A stretch of 64,000 bases of DNA from Flaccisagitta enflata (lineage: Eukaryota > Chaetognatha > Sagittoidea > Aphragmophora). The translations under genes were made by a program, and so were the position numbers. This document shows, one piece after another, positions 12,290-23,834 of this stretch; the stretch's first letter is position 1; each line of letters starts with the position of its first letter. Location of the stretch: positions 11,222,001 to 11,286,000 of the forward strand of contig OZ231126.1 in NCBI GenBank assembly GCA_965153355.1. The letters are read 5' to 3'. Under the pieces are notes generated by a model, which saw only the letters and a program-made list of their open reading frames with translations, was not told the DNA's origin and made no database searches.

Positions 12290-13043
12290 AGGGTGTTTCA
12301 TGCCAAATTAGTTATTAGAAAACGATGGCATTCTGCTTCTAAAAATACAAAAATAGATCTGAAAAAAAATTCAAAAAGCTTATAAGCTCAGGCATTTCAA
12401 AAAAAGATTTCATGGGTCTGGGTCAAATATTCTAGCCACAACATCAATTTGAAGGGAAATGGGCATTTGGAGGAGAAGCTCTTTGGACTTGATTTTGACT
12501 CTGAAAGTTCTTTTTTTATATGCTCTCATTTATAAACGGCTTAAGTCACAGATGCCGGATTGGTCCCAAATTAAAGCTTATCAAATTTTCTTTACTTTGA
12601 GACCAATCTGGCATCTGTGGCGTAATCTATTTAGAAATGAGACCAATTTAAAAGAAATCTTCCAGGATTACTATCATTGTTCCTTTTTTTGTCAACATTT
12701 ATATGCGACAATCCAAGCATCCATAAGATCCATAAGAGAATATTGAAAGTATAATCTTGCCTTCTCAAACATTTGCTCAATTGAGTCATTGCCGTAAAAT
12801 TCTCGTATTTGTCTGATACTCTGCCATTGGCAAAAACCAAAGGTTAATTGAAAATCAGCTGTGATTATTTATTTTACTTCATCCTGATATCATGGCTAAA
12901 CTATTTTACTCAGACCAATGAAATTTTCACACAAAAAACCAGAGCACAAGTGTTCTTTGAATTTTTTTTTCAGAACTACTTTTGCATTTGTAGAAAAAGA
13001 ATGGCATTGTTTTCTCATATCTTATTTGGCATGAAACACCCTG
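12290..13043. mobile_element. MITE/foldback with CAGGGTGTTTCATGCCAAAT ends and TA flanks
   Basis: The left end TACAGGGTGTTTCATGCCAA and the right end TTGGCATGAAACACCCTGTA are inverted repeats, each bordered by TA, the usual target of Tc1/mariner-type transposases. An inner hairpin (about 12548-12617) pairs CAGATGCCGGATTGGTCCCA with its complement around 12600. There is no transposase frame. A related internal motif (CAGATTGGTCTCAAATGAAA) recurs at 40920 and 42468. Confidence 0.8.
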
Positions 13044-13340
13044 TAAATAAAAACAACTTAAACAAACAGAAGAAAATATAAAAATGAAAATTTTAGCGCC
13101 TTTCAATGGCAAAAAAACCGAAACAGTAAAAAAAAACCTGAAACTTAATGTTGTAATCTCGGTAACTATGGACCAATATCAAGCATATTCCCTCGATTGA
13201 TGGCCGAACGCACAACATAGAACAACATGTTTTACAGAAATAGGTGACTTATGATTTTGGTCAGTCTTTTTTCTCATTTTCACACTTCTATAATTAATGG
13301 TTAGTTTAAATTATCACAAAATGTTGCACAACTCATAAAA
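13044..13340. other. non-coding, nothing recognised
   Basis: No supported gene or repeat is seen in this stretch. Confidence 0.4.
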
Positions 13341-13349
13341 TGTGTGAAA

Positions 13350-13615
13350 TAGGGTGGTTACCCAAGGGCCTTGATGAATGGATATTTTAGAATTCAACGT
13401 TCGGTTAATCATGTATGAATGACTCAGACAAGGCCTATATTTAATCAAGGAACCCGCATGACAGCACTAATGGCTTTCAATGGAGTGAATGATTCGATTC
13501 TTGCATCGTGTTGCCGTGCGGACTCCCATTCAATTACCGACCTCTGCTTGTCTGATCCACCTGATGTGTATAGCTAATTGTATGACGAAGTTTAAACTCT
13601 ACCCATTAAAAAAAA
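13350..13615 (+). repeat. diverged interspersed repeat, copy A
   Basis: About 265 bp aligns in order with 17312-17600: GATATTTTAGAATT, ACGTTCGGTTAATCATGTAT, AACCCGCATGACAGCAC, CATTCAATTACCGACCTCT and AATTGTATGACGAA each have a close counterpart. No terminal repeats or coding sequence are evident. Confidence 0.7.
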
Positions 13616-13640
13616 ACCTACTTGGTGTGAAAGATATCTT

Positions 13641-14842
13641 ATCGTATTTCTCCTATTTAGCGTCCCCTCCCTAAGTAGCGCCCCCTCTTATCTGAAAAAG
13701 AACAAGGCCAAGAGATGTCCAATAGATGCGTCCTCTTTAGACTTAAGATATTATCATACAATTTATTAAGATATTAAGATATTAAGATATAATAATATGA
13801 AAATATAAAGATTCAGAGATAAAGAGAAAAATATAAACTCCATCCCTTCCCCCCCAATGCCTCCCCACCCCTCCCCCCCCCGCCTCCCCACCCCTCCCCA
13901 CCCCTCCCCCCACGCCACCCCACGCCTCCCCACACCCCCCCCGCCTCAATCTCACGAAGAGACATGAAGGGACTTGGAGAGACATGGAGAGATATGGAGA
14001 GACATGAAGAGACATGAGGAAACATGAGGAGACATAAGAGACATGAAGAGACATGAAGAGACATGAAGAGACATGAAGAGACATAAGAGACATAAGAGAC
14101 ATAAGAGACCTAAGAGATATAAGAGACCTGAGAGATATAAGAGATGTTAGAGATATGAGATATAAGAGATATAAGAGATATAAGAGACATAAGAGACGTG
14201 AGAGACATATGAGACATATAGGAGACATAGGAGACATATAGGAGACATACAGGAGACATAAGAGACATAAGAGACATAAGAGACATAAGAGGCATAAAAG
14301 ACCCAAGATAGATAAGAGAAATAAGAGATAAAGGAGACATAATAGAGACATAAGAGACATAAAGGAGACAAAAGAGACAAAAGAGACGAAAGAGATGAAA
14401 GAGACAAAAGAAATATAAGAGACAAGAAGAAATATGAAGAGAAGTAAAGAGAAAACCTTAAAAATCGCGTTTTGAAATTTTCCTATTTCATACACTCAGA
14501 CAGACATTCAGACAGACAGACAGACAGACCAAGGGACACACCCTCTTATAGAGATGCGAGGACGCATCTAAAAATATGCTACAGCTATACAAACTTCAAA
14601 TCTTTCTATATTATTTCATGGAAAAGAATGAGAACATTAAAATGTTTCAAATTGAAGAATTTTTTTTCTTTTTGTCTTTGCTTTTTTTCACTACCTGTCT
14701 TTTTTTTATCTTTAATTCTTTCACTTTTTATAAAAGACAATAGGATCTAATGTATTCGAGGGGGCGCTAATGAGGGTAAAATGGCATGGTCAAAAAATGG
14801 TTTTACAAGCGCCCGGGGGGCTATTTAGGAGAATTACGGTAT
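13641..14842. mobile_element. MITE related to 584-915, split by a later insertion
   Basis: The left end ATCGTATTTCTCCTATTTAG (13641) and the right end ATTTAGGAGAATTACGGTAT (to about 14842) are inverted repeats. The right part shares order and words with 837-915 (GGCGCTAAT, AAGCGCCCGGGG, ATTACGGT). The 874-bp hairpin-headed element at 13701-14574 lies inside, so the MITE itself is about 330 bp, like its relative. Confidence 0.75.
13701..14574 (-). mobile_element. hairpin-head/GTCY element, long copy (inverse of 5001-6082)
   Basis: The tail AACAAGGCCAAGAGATGTCC is followed by AATAGATGCGTCCTCTTTAG and an AT-rich part. Then come a C-rich block (13845-13945), an AGAGACATAA-type minisatellite (13965-14440), GCGTTTTGAAATTT, and a GACA array. 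The head is CCTCTTATAGAG plus the hairpin AGATGCGAGGACGCATCT (14552-14569). Order and modules equal those of 5001-6082 in reverse. The tail AGATGCGTCCTC matches the hairpin arm over 12 nt. Confidence 0.87.
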
Positions 14843-15223
14843 CTTGTTACTAGACATTGAGGATTCTGGAAAGTGTTCACAGAAATGGTAAATTAGAAAG
14901 TTGGAGCGGCGGCATTCACAGAGCATTTAAAAAAAAATCGTCGTTTTTTTAAAAAACTATACTATGTTGTCTACTTCAATTCAAATTTAACATTGAACCC
15001 AAAGATATTTTGCCAATTATTCGTAGGATTTTAATTGCCAGGTAAAAAAAGCATATAACGATCTGAGATGAGAAAAAAAAACTTTCTTTATTTTTTATTT
15101 GAATACCGCCATTCAACAGTATTCTGACAGACACCTGTTACCGCTCTGGCTCTTGGTTTTAAAAATTCAGTTGTTCGTAAGCCAATTTTATCAAGTAACG
15201 AAAAATTGCAAGAAAAAAAAAGT

Positions 15224-15228
<5 letters not shown>
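14843..15228. other. non-coding, nothing recognised
   Basis: AT-rich sequence without a supported gene. Confidence 0.4.
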
Positions 15229-15581
<353 letters not shown>

Positions 15582-15633
15582 GAAACATTGATCAAATATT
15601 GGATCTCACTCAACAACATCAGGTAGAGAGAGA

Positions 15634-15884
15634 AACAAGGCCGGATACACGGCTACTCCAGTCGCGTGCGGGTGGGCAGGGACCGTATTTGAGGTTACTT
15701 GATCACTTGGGCAGGATCAGTGAGGCCGTGGACCACAAAAACCCAAAAAAAGTAAAGTGTGACGGACCGACGGACCGACGGACCGACGGACCGACGGACC
15801 GACGGACCGACGGACCGAAGGATCAATGGACCGACGGACGGACCAACAAAGCGGGGTGTAGAGTCGCGTAGCACGCGACTGAAA
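15634..15884 (-). mobile_element. hairpin-head/GTCY element
   Basis: The tail is AACAAGGCCGGATACACGGC plus CCAGTCGCGTGCGGGTGGGC. The conserved interior includes TTGGGCAGGATCAGTGAGG and AAAGTAAAGTGTGACGGACC, then (CGGACCGA)n. The head hairpin AGTCGCGTAGCACGCGACT lies at 15862-15880. The tail and the head arm share AGTCGCGTGC (10 of 10). This is a good type copy for the 'TCGCG' subfamily. Confidence 0.88.
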
Positions 15885-16450
15885 AGTCAACCAATTTCGC
15901 TTTTGTAAGAGAACACGAAAAAGAACCAAATTCATTGATTTATTTTTCGTGTTCACGATCAAGGATCGCAATTTGACTTTTTAAAACCGCACAAAAGAGA
16001 CCATTTATAAAAGCCTTTAAAACCTTTAAAGCAGAATTGATAAACTTTTTTCTCTCTCTGCGCGTCTTTTCTGTGGGCCCCAAAAATGAGAGACTATGTA
16101 CCACGCGTGTAAAAAAAAAAGACGCACTTTTGAATGGCTATTTATGAAAATGAATTTAACAAATACCTATTGAATTTCTAAACCATTGGAATACCCATTA
16201 AAAGTATTTTTATTTGGTTTCCATCCGGTATTTCTATCTTTTTTCATTTGGAAATGGCATGAGTCTGAATGAAAACTTTGCCATTTCAGTTTCACAATCC
16301 GTGTAGGTATCAAAATGCCTTTTAGCTGAATAGATCTCCTCTTTGGAGAGCTTTGGCTTTTAGACCATTTGAGATACAGACCTGGGATTGGCTTGGATTG
16401 AACGATATTTTGAAAATCTTCAAAAATGTTTTGATTAAAACAAGTGACAC
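15885..16450. other. non-coding, nothing recognised
   Basis: No supported gene or repeat is seen. Confidence 0.4.
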
Positions 16451-16733
16451 GGGGTCACATTATTGTTGCGGACGGGTGGGCAGCGGCATCCAAACCGCAT
16501 CCACACCCCAACCCACCCCCAACACTCAAACATACACAAAAAACCTCTACAACACAAGTGGTTATCGAAAATTTAGGCAAAATTATTTGTTTTTGCTTCT
16601 CTGCACTGTACCCTCCATCTTGAAATGACAAATCGTTTTCAGTACTCGTTTTCCCACTTTTCAACTCAATGACCCGGTAAGGACGGACGAACGGACAAAG
16701 CCTCTTACAGAATTGTGTGTCCACAACTGAAAA
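16451..16733 (-). mobile_element. hairpin-head/GTCY element, TTGTG stem
   Basis: The tail GTTGCGGACGGGTGGGCAGC (from about 16465) has the 'GGTCACATTATT' variant rather than AACAAGGCC. A short GGACGGACGAACGGAC array follows. The head CCTCTTACAG plus hairpin AATTGTGTGTCCACAACT is at 16711-16728. Read from the head the arm is AGTTGTGGAC, and the tail has GTTGCGGAC. Confidence 0.75.
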
Positions 16734-16987
16734 TTCATTTGCTATCTTTTTATATCTGTGTCATTAATGAAAAGAAGGGTTTTTTTAAACTCGTGTGGTA
16801 CATCGAGGATTGCAAGATAGAGAGATGCTTTATGGGACTCGATGTGTTATTTATTTCCCTACCCTCGGATTCAAGCATCGCCGTTTGTCATTAACCTCCT
16901 TCTACTGGTAAAACTAGGCCCTCTGATCTTCTCCTTTGTTAAGGTGCAGATCGCTACTTTTCGGTCGGTGGGCAGATTGGCAGCTGG

Positions 16988-17117
16988 GTAGCATATTTTC
17001 AGGATGGGAAGCATATTTTCAGGATGGGAAGCATATTTTCAGGATGGGATGGAGTTTTAAGCTTGATCTTGATCTTGATCTTGATCTTGATCTTGATCTT
17101 GATCTTGATCTTGATCT
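16988..17117. repeat. 20-bp triplication and (TTGATC)n hexanucleotide array
   Basis: AGCATATTTTCAGGATGGGA occurs about three times (16989-17049), followed by a CTTGAT hexanucleotide array (17059-17117). Confidence 0.9.
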
Positions 17118-17311
17118 TCCTTCGTCCTTCGTCGTTTCTTTCTGTGCTTCTGCCCCTGCCCAAATTCTTGATTTGCTCTCAATCCTACTCCTACCCATTC
17201 GTGTTCCTGTGACTAACGCCATCTGGCCCTTAAAAAGTTTCTTTCTGTATCTCGGCTCCTCTCCAAACGCTTAATCAGCCTTCAATGCTACCCATACTCA
17301 TTAAGGCGGCT

Positions 17312-17600
17312 TCCTAAGGGTATTGATTAGTGAATATTTTAGAATTGGACATACAGTTAACCACGTATTCGATTTTAAATTCATAAATGAAATCAAAACG
17401 ACGGAGGCCAGTATCTGATCAAGAAACCTGCACGGCAACACAAATGAGTTTCTATGGACTAAAAAGTGCCTGCATAGATACTCTGCCGTGTGGGTTCCCC
17501 ATTCAAACACCGACCTCTACTTGACTTCTATTCTAGAGGCCGCTTAGCGTGTATGGTAAATTGTATGACGAATTTAAAATTTTGACCAAACATCACCCCT
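17312..17600 (+). repeat. diverged interspersed repeat, copy B
   Basis: This is the second copy of the repeat at 13350-13615, in the same orientation. Shared words include GAATATTTTAGAATT, CACCGACCTCTACTTG and AATTGTATGACGAAT. Confidence 0.7.
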
Positions 17601-17798
17601 TGAAGAACCAGCCTTCTACTCCTTTGAATTCCCGCGACTAAGGCCATCAGGCCATCTTTCTGCTGCTCCTTCCCATTGAACAATGCCCTGATCAATGCTC
17701 TCAATGTTTCTCCTTACACACAGCTTCACTTCATCCCTCGTGTCAGTTTATTTTCAACTTCAAGCCTAGATCTTTCATCACATACTGGTTTCTAACCT

Positions 17799-18052
<254 letters not shown>

Positions 18053-18055
18053 AAG

Positions 18056-19083
18056 TTACGCCCACGAGTTTCAACTGGCACTGTCTATGAGCGTCTATCT
18101 GACTGACGACTTGTGGTGAAAGAAAGTTGGCCGATTGGAAAATAGGAAGGCGATCGTCTCGTTTATTCCATAAAAATTTCAACAACTGAAGAGAGGGGGA
18201 AAAATGAAAGGGAAAGTGGGCGTTAATGGTGATCAGCAAACGCAAAAGATAACATGAAATCGAGACAGGACACAATAAAGGACAGAAACAGCACATGACA
18301 ACATGTTCATCTTCTTCAGAGCCCATGCCACCTGATAATACCTGCCCCTGCCCCGGCCCATCCCATTAAATTCATCCATATCATCCCCATAGTAAGCTGA
18401 TCGGGCAAACGATAAAAAACCATACTAAAATCCGGCGATAAAAATGCAAAAATGCAAAAGACAAAAATAACAGACCGGAAGACAAGATAAAAACAACGTT
18501 ACTAAAAGCAAAAACGCGTCTATAAAACTTACTTTTAGGCCCACTTTCGTTGGTTTCAACCCACAGTCTGTCGAAGTCAAATTAACGTAATTTGTCCGTT
18601 CATAAGTTTATCTGCAATAAAAAGATGAGAGATTATTGAAATTAGTAAATTCCAAGGGCACATTCAATCAATCACGAAAAATCAATCAATCACTTTAGGA
18701 AGCAATGCCGTAAATAAAAATAAAAACAATCGATCCAAAATTGGATGACACGAAGACGAGTTACGTATGTTTGTTTACGTAATAAAAACAAATGGCATAA
18801 AATACAAGGCGCAACCATATGGTTACCCATCTAGCCTTCATTATAAGAAATGGCGAGAAACAAAAGACACCGGCATTGAATAATAAGGAAAGACGAAAAG
18901 CCAAAAGCACGCAAAAGAAACAAAAGCACACATACTTAATAGACGGACGGACATACATTTCTAACATTCTGCCCCATTTTTGGAATTTCACGAATTTCAA
19001 AAATCCGACATCTAGTTTCCGGTCGGGGAAACCCTACTAAAAAACCGATACTACCTTCCTTAAAAAAATTTACATAGATACAG
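18056..19083 (-). repeat. 3' LTR of the BEL/Pao element
   Basis: 18056-18887 aligns almost colinearly with 30394-31209: TTACGCCCAC, AGTTTCAACTGGCACTGTCT and GACACCGGCATTGAATAATA are shared, with small indels between. The element-side border is placed at about 19083 because the minus strand reads a G-rich tract followed by TGTATCTATG, a typical polypurine tract plus LTR 'TG' start. The segment 18888-19083 therefore has no counterpart in the 5' LTR. Confidence 0.8.
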
Positions 19084-19084
19084 C

Positions 19085-19110
19085 CCCCGCCCCTCCCCCC
19101 CCGTCCACCG
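19085..19110 (-). other. candidate polypurine tract
   Basis: The minus strand is almost purely G with a few A and C just before the proposed LTR start. This fits the primer site for plus-strand synthesis. It is placed by composition only. Confidence 0.55.
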
Positions 19111-20013
19111 CCTCTTACATCCCCACCCTAATTATCAACGGATCGACGACTGCACGAATGATGATTCCCGTCCGGAAAGGATCCACCACCAGCAAATTTT
19201 CAGCGATCACGATACGGATGGAGGCAGGCGGCGAGGAAGGTTGAGGCGCCCGTTCTGAAAAAGTTAAGGGAAGGGGGGAAAGGGAACGGGCCTTGGAGCA
19301 CTCCAAGCCTGGGATTTGACTTGAGAGTGGAAAATAATAAGTGGGGGCATACTACTAAAACATGTCATACGAAAGTATTCGTAATAATGACTAAAAAGAC
19401 CATGTCTAAAACAAACACAACAAAAATGTACATGTTCCAAGGAACCAAACAAAACAAGACAAAATAAATAAGTTACTAACTATATATAAAAACGAATCTG
19501 TAAGGTAAAAAAAAATCAGCAAGCATCATGGAACGACCACATCACCTGCGCCTTCTCCATTACAGAGACGAGCGGGTCACTCCGGAAGCTCCAACACCTC
19601 GTCAATCCGTGGGCGAAAGGCGATGAATGATGTCGTCAACGGCGACCGCATCGAAAGGCGCAGGTGGTGCAGCCGTCTGAGAATGTATCCTCCCGAAGAA
19701 GAAGAAAAAAAGAGAAAAATGGGGGCAGATTGATTAGTAAAGTTCTTATCGTACACAGATTCAAATTTACCACAAAAACTCAACCTCAACCCTTCCCCAA
19801 ACCATGATACTTACGCGGGCGTTTTTCGCCAGGCCCCGGGGCGGACGTCATTCCCACGCCCCGGGTAGCGCCCCCGACTTGGCCGGCCTGTCCACCGATG
19901 GGATGAGGATGTGATGGTGGAATACGATCCTCAGCGAATGGCGGCGCTCTCCACGCCATGTTGCAAATTGGTAGTTAAATTGAACAGCAACTGGGCGTGG
20001 CACCAATCAGTGT

Positions 20014-21578
20014 TTAACTGGCGGTCTGATTTTTCCAAGACCTGGTTCGATTTTTCTTATTTCCAGGCTTGGGAGCGTCTTTTTGCGAAAGGATCTGCTG
20101 ACCGACTTTTTCTGCAGGAGAAGACGCTGGAGGTAGAGATGCTGCATCGCAATTCGGCGCCAGTCGAAATTTAGGACGCACAGCGGACGCTGTTGTGAAG
20201 TCGACGGCCATAGCCGCCTTCGCGCGTTCCACAGCTTCCTCTTTCTTCTTAGCCTTCATCGCACAGGCCTGCTTCTCCTTTTCAAGCTGCTTCTCCAGTT
20301 CCACGACTCGCTTATTACCTTTGACCACCTCATTGTCCGCAGCCATTGCTGCTTGACGAGCATCGTCTCTCTCCTTTTGGATGTTGCGGCGAATCCTCTC
20401 GTCTAAGACTTGACGAACCGCTTCAACTCGTTGGCGCGGATTGGCGGCTGTGAAGAAGTCTTTGAAACCTTGATGCTAAATTCTTCACCACACCCAATGG
20501 AGCATTTGAGGTCAGTGAAGAGGCTTCTCGTAGCAATGACTCGGCGATGTGGTGTCCATGCGCAGGGTCAAAGGCTGGATCCGACGGGGGAGGCGGGTTT
20601 TGCACTTGCTGCAGACCTTGGGCAGACTCGGTTTGCTGACGAGGCGCTACACCAGCTTTAACAGATGCTGAAGCACCGCCAACTAGTTCCGCTTCCTACA
20701 CTGCTGACGGCTGCGAGTGAAAGGAAGACGCTCCCGACTGCTGACCAGAGACTTGAAGTTGAACAGCGGACGCGGAAGCACATCAAGTAGAACCTCCCTT
20801 GGTTGCTGCTTTGTGCTTTTTCCAGCTCTCTTGGTCTTCTTCCCTTTTGCCGCTGCCCCAGGCGCCTGATTCAGCTTCTGGGTTGCTGCCAATGTTGCCG
20901 TCGACGAACCACTTGAAGCTTCTCCTTGGCCTTTGGGCGTTGCTGCAGGGGGCGCGCCTGGAGGCGCTTGAGAGGGCCTTTGCTTTTGGAATCTGGCCCT
21001 TTTTGTTGACTCGGCACATTGCTTTTGTGGAGTCTTTCCCCGACGTGATCTCTTCGATTGCTGTGAGGGAGTGGCGTCACGAGGACCCTGTTGCTGCTGA
21101 TTTGGGGGATGAACCAATCCAGGGCGCGATTGACGACTTCCTGATGCTGTAGAGTGAATTGCCGCTGATGCCCAGCTGCGGCTGCGTGGCACAAATACCG
21201 CTGGTGGAGTTGCGGAAGCGTCGCGGAAGTTGCTGCAGATGAAGTTGCAGCTGCATCAAGGAAGGCTCGGGGCCGCATTCTTCCTCTTCGTCGCCTGGAC
21301 CATGCGACGAACCTCATATCATGCTCCCTCCTTCTTTGTTGCTTTGGATTTTGCGCTCCCAGAGTCTCCGGCAAGCTCTGTTTGATTAGCCGATGAGCGC
21401 ATGAGAGTTTGTTTGTTGCAGCATACTGAAAGTTTTTCAAACTCTTTGAAGAGGAGAGATACTCCGACGTCCGGACTGATGATACGATACCACCAACGCG
21501 CCTGCATCCGTTGGTGCTTCTCTTCCGGCGTCGCAGTGTCCACTTCCGGGTCAATGTCTTTCTCCACCACCTCCCCAT
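20014..21578 (-). pseudogene. region downstream of integrase, broken frames (third ORF remnant)
   Basis: Overlapping minus-strand frames (21578-20871, 21192-20683, 20346-20014) have coding-like composition rich in Gln, Arg, Pro and Ala. A lysine/glutamate-rich helical stretch (KGNKRVVELEKQLEKEKQ) suggests a coiled coil. None is long alone, and the frame switches suggest a decayed or indel-containing continuation of the 22353-21319 frame. I recognise no envelope signature (no clear signal peptide plus C-terminal membrane segment). The function is unknown. Confidence 0.4.
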
Positions 21579-22353
21579 TCACCAACACCTCCTCCTCTGT
21601 TTCCATCCCCTCCTCCTCCACTCTTGCTCCATCATTGACCGATCTCTCTCTCTCTTCGCCCCCGCTGCGTTGACATGCAGCTGCAGACGCTTGATCACGA
21701 GACGCTGGGCGACCGAAATCAAGGCAGAATTGGCGAGGCGATGGGGGCAAATCCAATGATGACGACGCCGCCGCGGAAGTGGTGGATAAGTCCGTCGGCG
21801 GCCGATTGATCGAGATCCGCCTCGAACCTCCATCTCTGATGACCACCAATGGAGGAAGCGACGCGGGATCAACGGCGTTGGATGGCTGTTGGCGATTTTC
21901 AGCGCATCGTCTTGTTGACGCTTTTTCTTCGCCATTTGCGTCGGCGCCCGGGCGAGTCGCCATTGAAGGCTGCCAGCGCGACAGCCTCCTCCTCCGCCCG
22001 GCACGCGTCGTGGATGCAGATCCTTCTCGAGTCGAGCCGTCGTTGAAGAGTCGATGGAGATCCAAGGATCCGTACGACGTCGACACGTCGGCCTCTGCCT
22101 CGAGACGCTGCTGACGGGACATCTTGACTCCGACGAGCGACTTCAAGATGCGAACTGACTTCGTAGATGGAATGACGTCGTCAGCGGAAGCTTTGAAATG
22201 TTCGTTTTGAGAACTGATAATGGTAAGAACGGATTTTGGCACAATAATATGTACATATAGACAGAGCGAATGAATCAGTGTTTTGATGTGTAAGTGGAAA
22301 TGGACAACATAATTGACAAGAGGAAAGATGAAAGCATGGATAATCAGAACCAA
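21319..22353 (-). CDS. extra ORF downstream of integrase, unrecognised
   Basis: 344 codons lie between the integrase and the 3' LTR. The first ~60 residues (MVLIIHAFIFPLVNYVVHF...) are hydrophobic. They may instead be untranslated leader, with translation starting at an internal Met (MSRQQRLEAEADVSTSYGS). The main body is Arg/Ser/Ala-rich with an acidic stretch (EEEGMETEEEVLVNGEVVEK) near residues 230-255. BEL elements normally end at integrase, apart from env-bearing lineages. No glycoprotein features are visible here, so I leave the function open. Composition is G+C-rich like the rest of the element, which supports its belonging to it. Confidence 0.5.
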   Translation of the reverse strand: MVLIIHAFIFPLVNYVVHFHLHIKTLIHSLCLYVHIIVPKSVLTIISSQNEHFKASADDVIPSTKSVRILKSLVGVKMSRQQRLEAEADVSTSYGSLDLHRLFNDGSTREGSASTTRAGRRRRLSRWQPSMATRPGADANGEEKASTRRCAENRQQPSNAVDPASLPPLVVIRDGGSRRISINRPPTDLSTTSAAASSSLDLPPSPRQFCLDFGRPASRDQASAAACQRSGGEERERSVNDGARVEEEGMETEEEVLVNGEVVEKDIDPEVDTATPEEKHQRMQARWWYRIISPDVGVSLLFKEFEKLSVCCNKQTLMRSSANQTELAGDSGSAKSKATKKEGA

Positions 22354-22473
22354 ATATGAATAATAACAACTCTTTGTAAATATAACAAGTCAGAGTTTCA
22401 ATCACTCATATCTATAGTTACTAATGGACAGGCCCATGCGCCTTTTTCTCTCTCTCTCAAAACTTAGCGTTTT

Positions 22474-23595
22474 TTATGAGTCCAATTCCAGCCGCACGAG
22501 CTTCGTGCGGTCTTTCGTCACGATCTTTCCATCTTGGCGCCGGATGTGAGCCCTCCGGACATGGGCTGATGATCCCTCGACGCCCATGACACGTCCTAAA
22601 CTCCAATTGTGACGAGGCAGCGTTTCGTCCATGACGATGACCATGTCATCAACCGCAAAGTCTCTCTCGGATCTCGACCATTTGCTTCGCGCGTGAAGAA
22701 GCGACAAATATTCGACCCTCCACGATTTCCAAAACGCATCCACACGCGATTGCGCACGCCTCCATTGAATCTTCGCGGAGTCAGCGTCAGAGTTGACGCC
22801 TTGTTGCACCAGATCTAGAGGGGCGTGACCGGATGTTGATGGATTGAGGATATGATTCGGTGTGAGGGCCTCAGAGTCATTTGGATCATCGCTGAGCGCT
22901 GTCAGAGGACGGCGATTGAGAATTCCTTCAACTTCGACAACGGCAGTATTGAAGGCATCGACGTGGAGGATGGCGCCAGTCGAGATGGAAGCAAGATGGC
23001 GCTTAAAGAGAGCGACGATTCTCTCCCACACCCCTCCATAGTGGGGTGTTCTCGGCGTGATGAAATCCCACCGAAGGCCGCGCCGCTGCAATTCGGGAGT
23101 TGACGAACGGTTCCAAGCTTCCATTTCCTTCTTGAGGATATTATTGGCGCCAACTAGATTCGTCCCGCAATCTGAAGTGAACCGGCGGATTCCTGGGCGC
23201 CTTGCTGCAAAGCGGATGATTGCATTTACCATCGCATCGGCTGACATGTTGAAGAGCAATTCCACATGGACGGCGCGTGACACGAAACAGGTGAACACTG
23301 CGATCCACACCTTGTGATCAGCACGCCCGTTCATTTTAACTAGGAAATGCCCCATGACATCCAATCCAGTCTCTGCAAAGACAGGCGCAGGATTGACGCG
23401 ATTTGATGGAAGATTGGCCATTTGCTGATTTGCGTTCTTTTTAAAGTTCTTCTGGCATCTGAAGCACGTGTTGACGACGCTCTTGACAGCCTGAAGACCT
23501 TTTGTAATCCACACAAATTGGCGTAATTGGCACAATGTATGCTTTGCACCCGCGTGAAAATCATTATGATGATAATGGCGAATTAATGATTTCAC
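22474..23595 (-). CDS. integrase domain of BEL/Pao polyprotein
   Basis: The zinc-binding HHCC region is seen as HYHHNDFHAG followed by CFRCQ within the first 50 residues. The frame is open upstream toward a typical FPFILPLKDENVKSLIRHYH lead-in. The catalytic DDE core shows LDVMGHF (first Asp), TSDCGTN (second Asp) and HYGGVWERIV (Glu). The C-terminal part has WRVEYLSLLHARSKW and the conserved GDMVIV-like segment (VDDMVIVMDETLP), then a basic end, as in BEL/Pao integrases. It inserts the cDNA into the host genome. It is intact over 373 codons, the best-preserved part of the element. Confidence 0.93.
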   Translation of the reverse strand: MKSLIRHYHHNDFHAGAKHTLCQLRQFVWITKGLQAVKSVVNTCFRCQKNFKKNANQQMANLPSNRVNPAPVFAETGLDVMGHFLVKMNGRADHKVWIAVFTCFVSRAVHVELLFNMSADAMVNAIIRFAARRPGIRRFTSDCGTNLVGANNILKKEMEAWNRSSTPELQRRGLRWDFITPRTPHYGGVWERIVALFKRHLASISTGAILHVDAFNTAVVEVEGILNRRPLTALSDDPNDSEALTPNHILNPSTSGHAPLDLVQQGVNSDADSAKIQWRRAQSRVDAFWKSWRVEYLSLLHARSKWSRSERDFAVDDMVIVMDETLPRHNWSLGRVMGVEGSSAHVRRAHIRRQDGKIVTKDRTKLVRLELDS

Positions 23596-23834
23596 ATTCT
23601 CGTCTTTTAGCGGCAGGATGAAGGGAAATTTAGCGTCATGTGCGTGTCGGCGTTTTTGTCGGCTGCCGACGCGAATGATACCGTCGTCGTCGACGAAAGT
23701 TCAATTTCCGCATCTCCTTATTTTTATGATGAAGTCATGACGGCTTTCTGGTTTAAAGACTTTTCCCAACTCCAATTGTTCAAAGACGTCGGAATAATGA
23801 TGCCGCTGCATTGACTTGACGAGCTGTTTGCGTA

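Noticed and set aside
13782-14495. 237-codon minus-strand frame
   Set aside because: It is entirely the minisatellite and C-rich core of the 13701-14574 element; the same core at 5300-5930 gives different frames.
20014-22353. Envelope gene after integrase
   Set aside because: No signal peptide, cleavage site or C-terminal membrane anchor could be seen; composition is Arg/Gln/Ala-rich.
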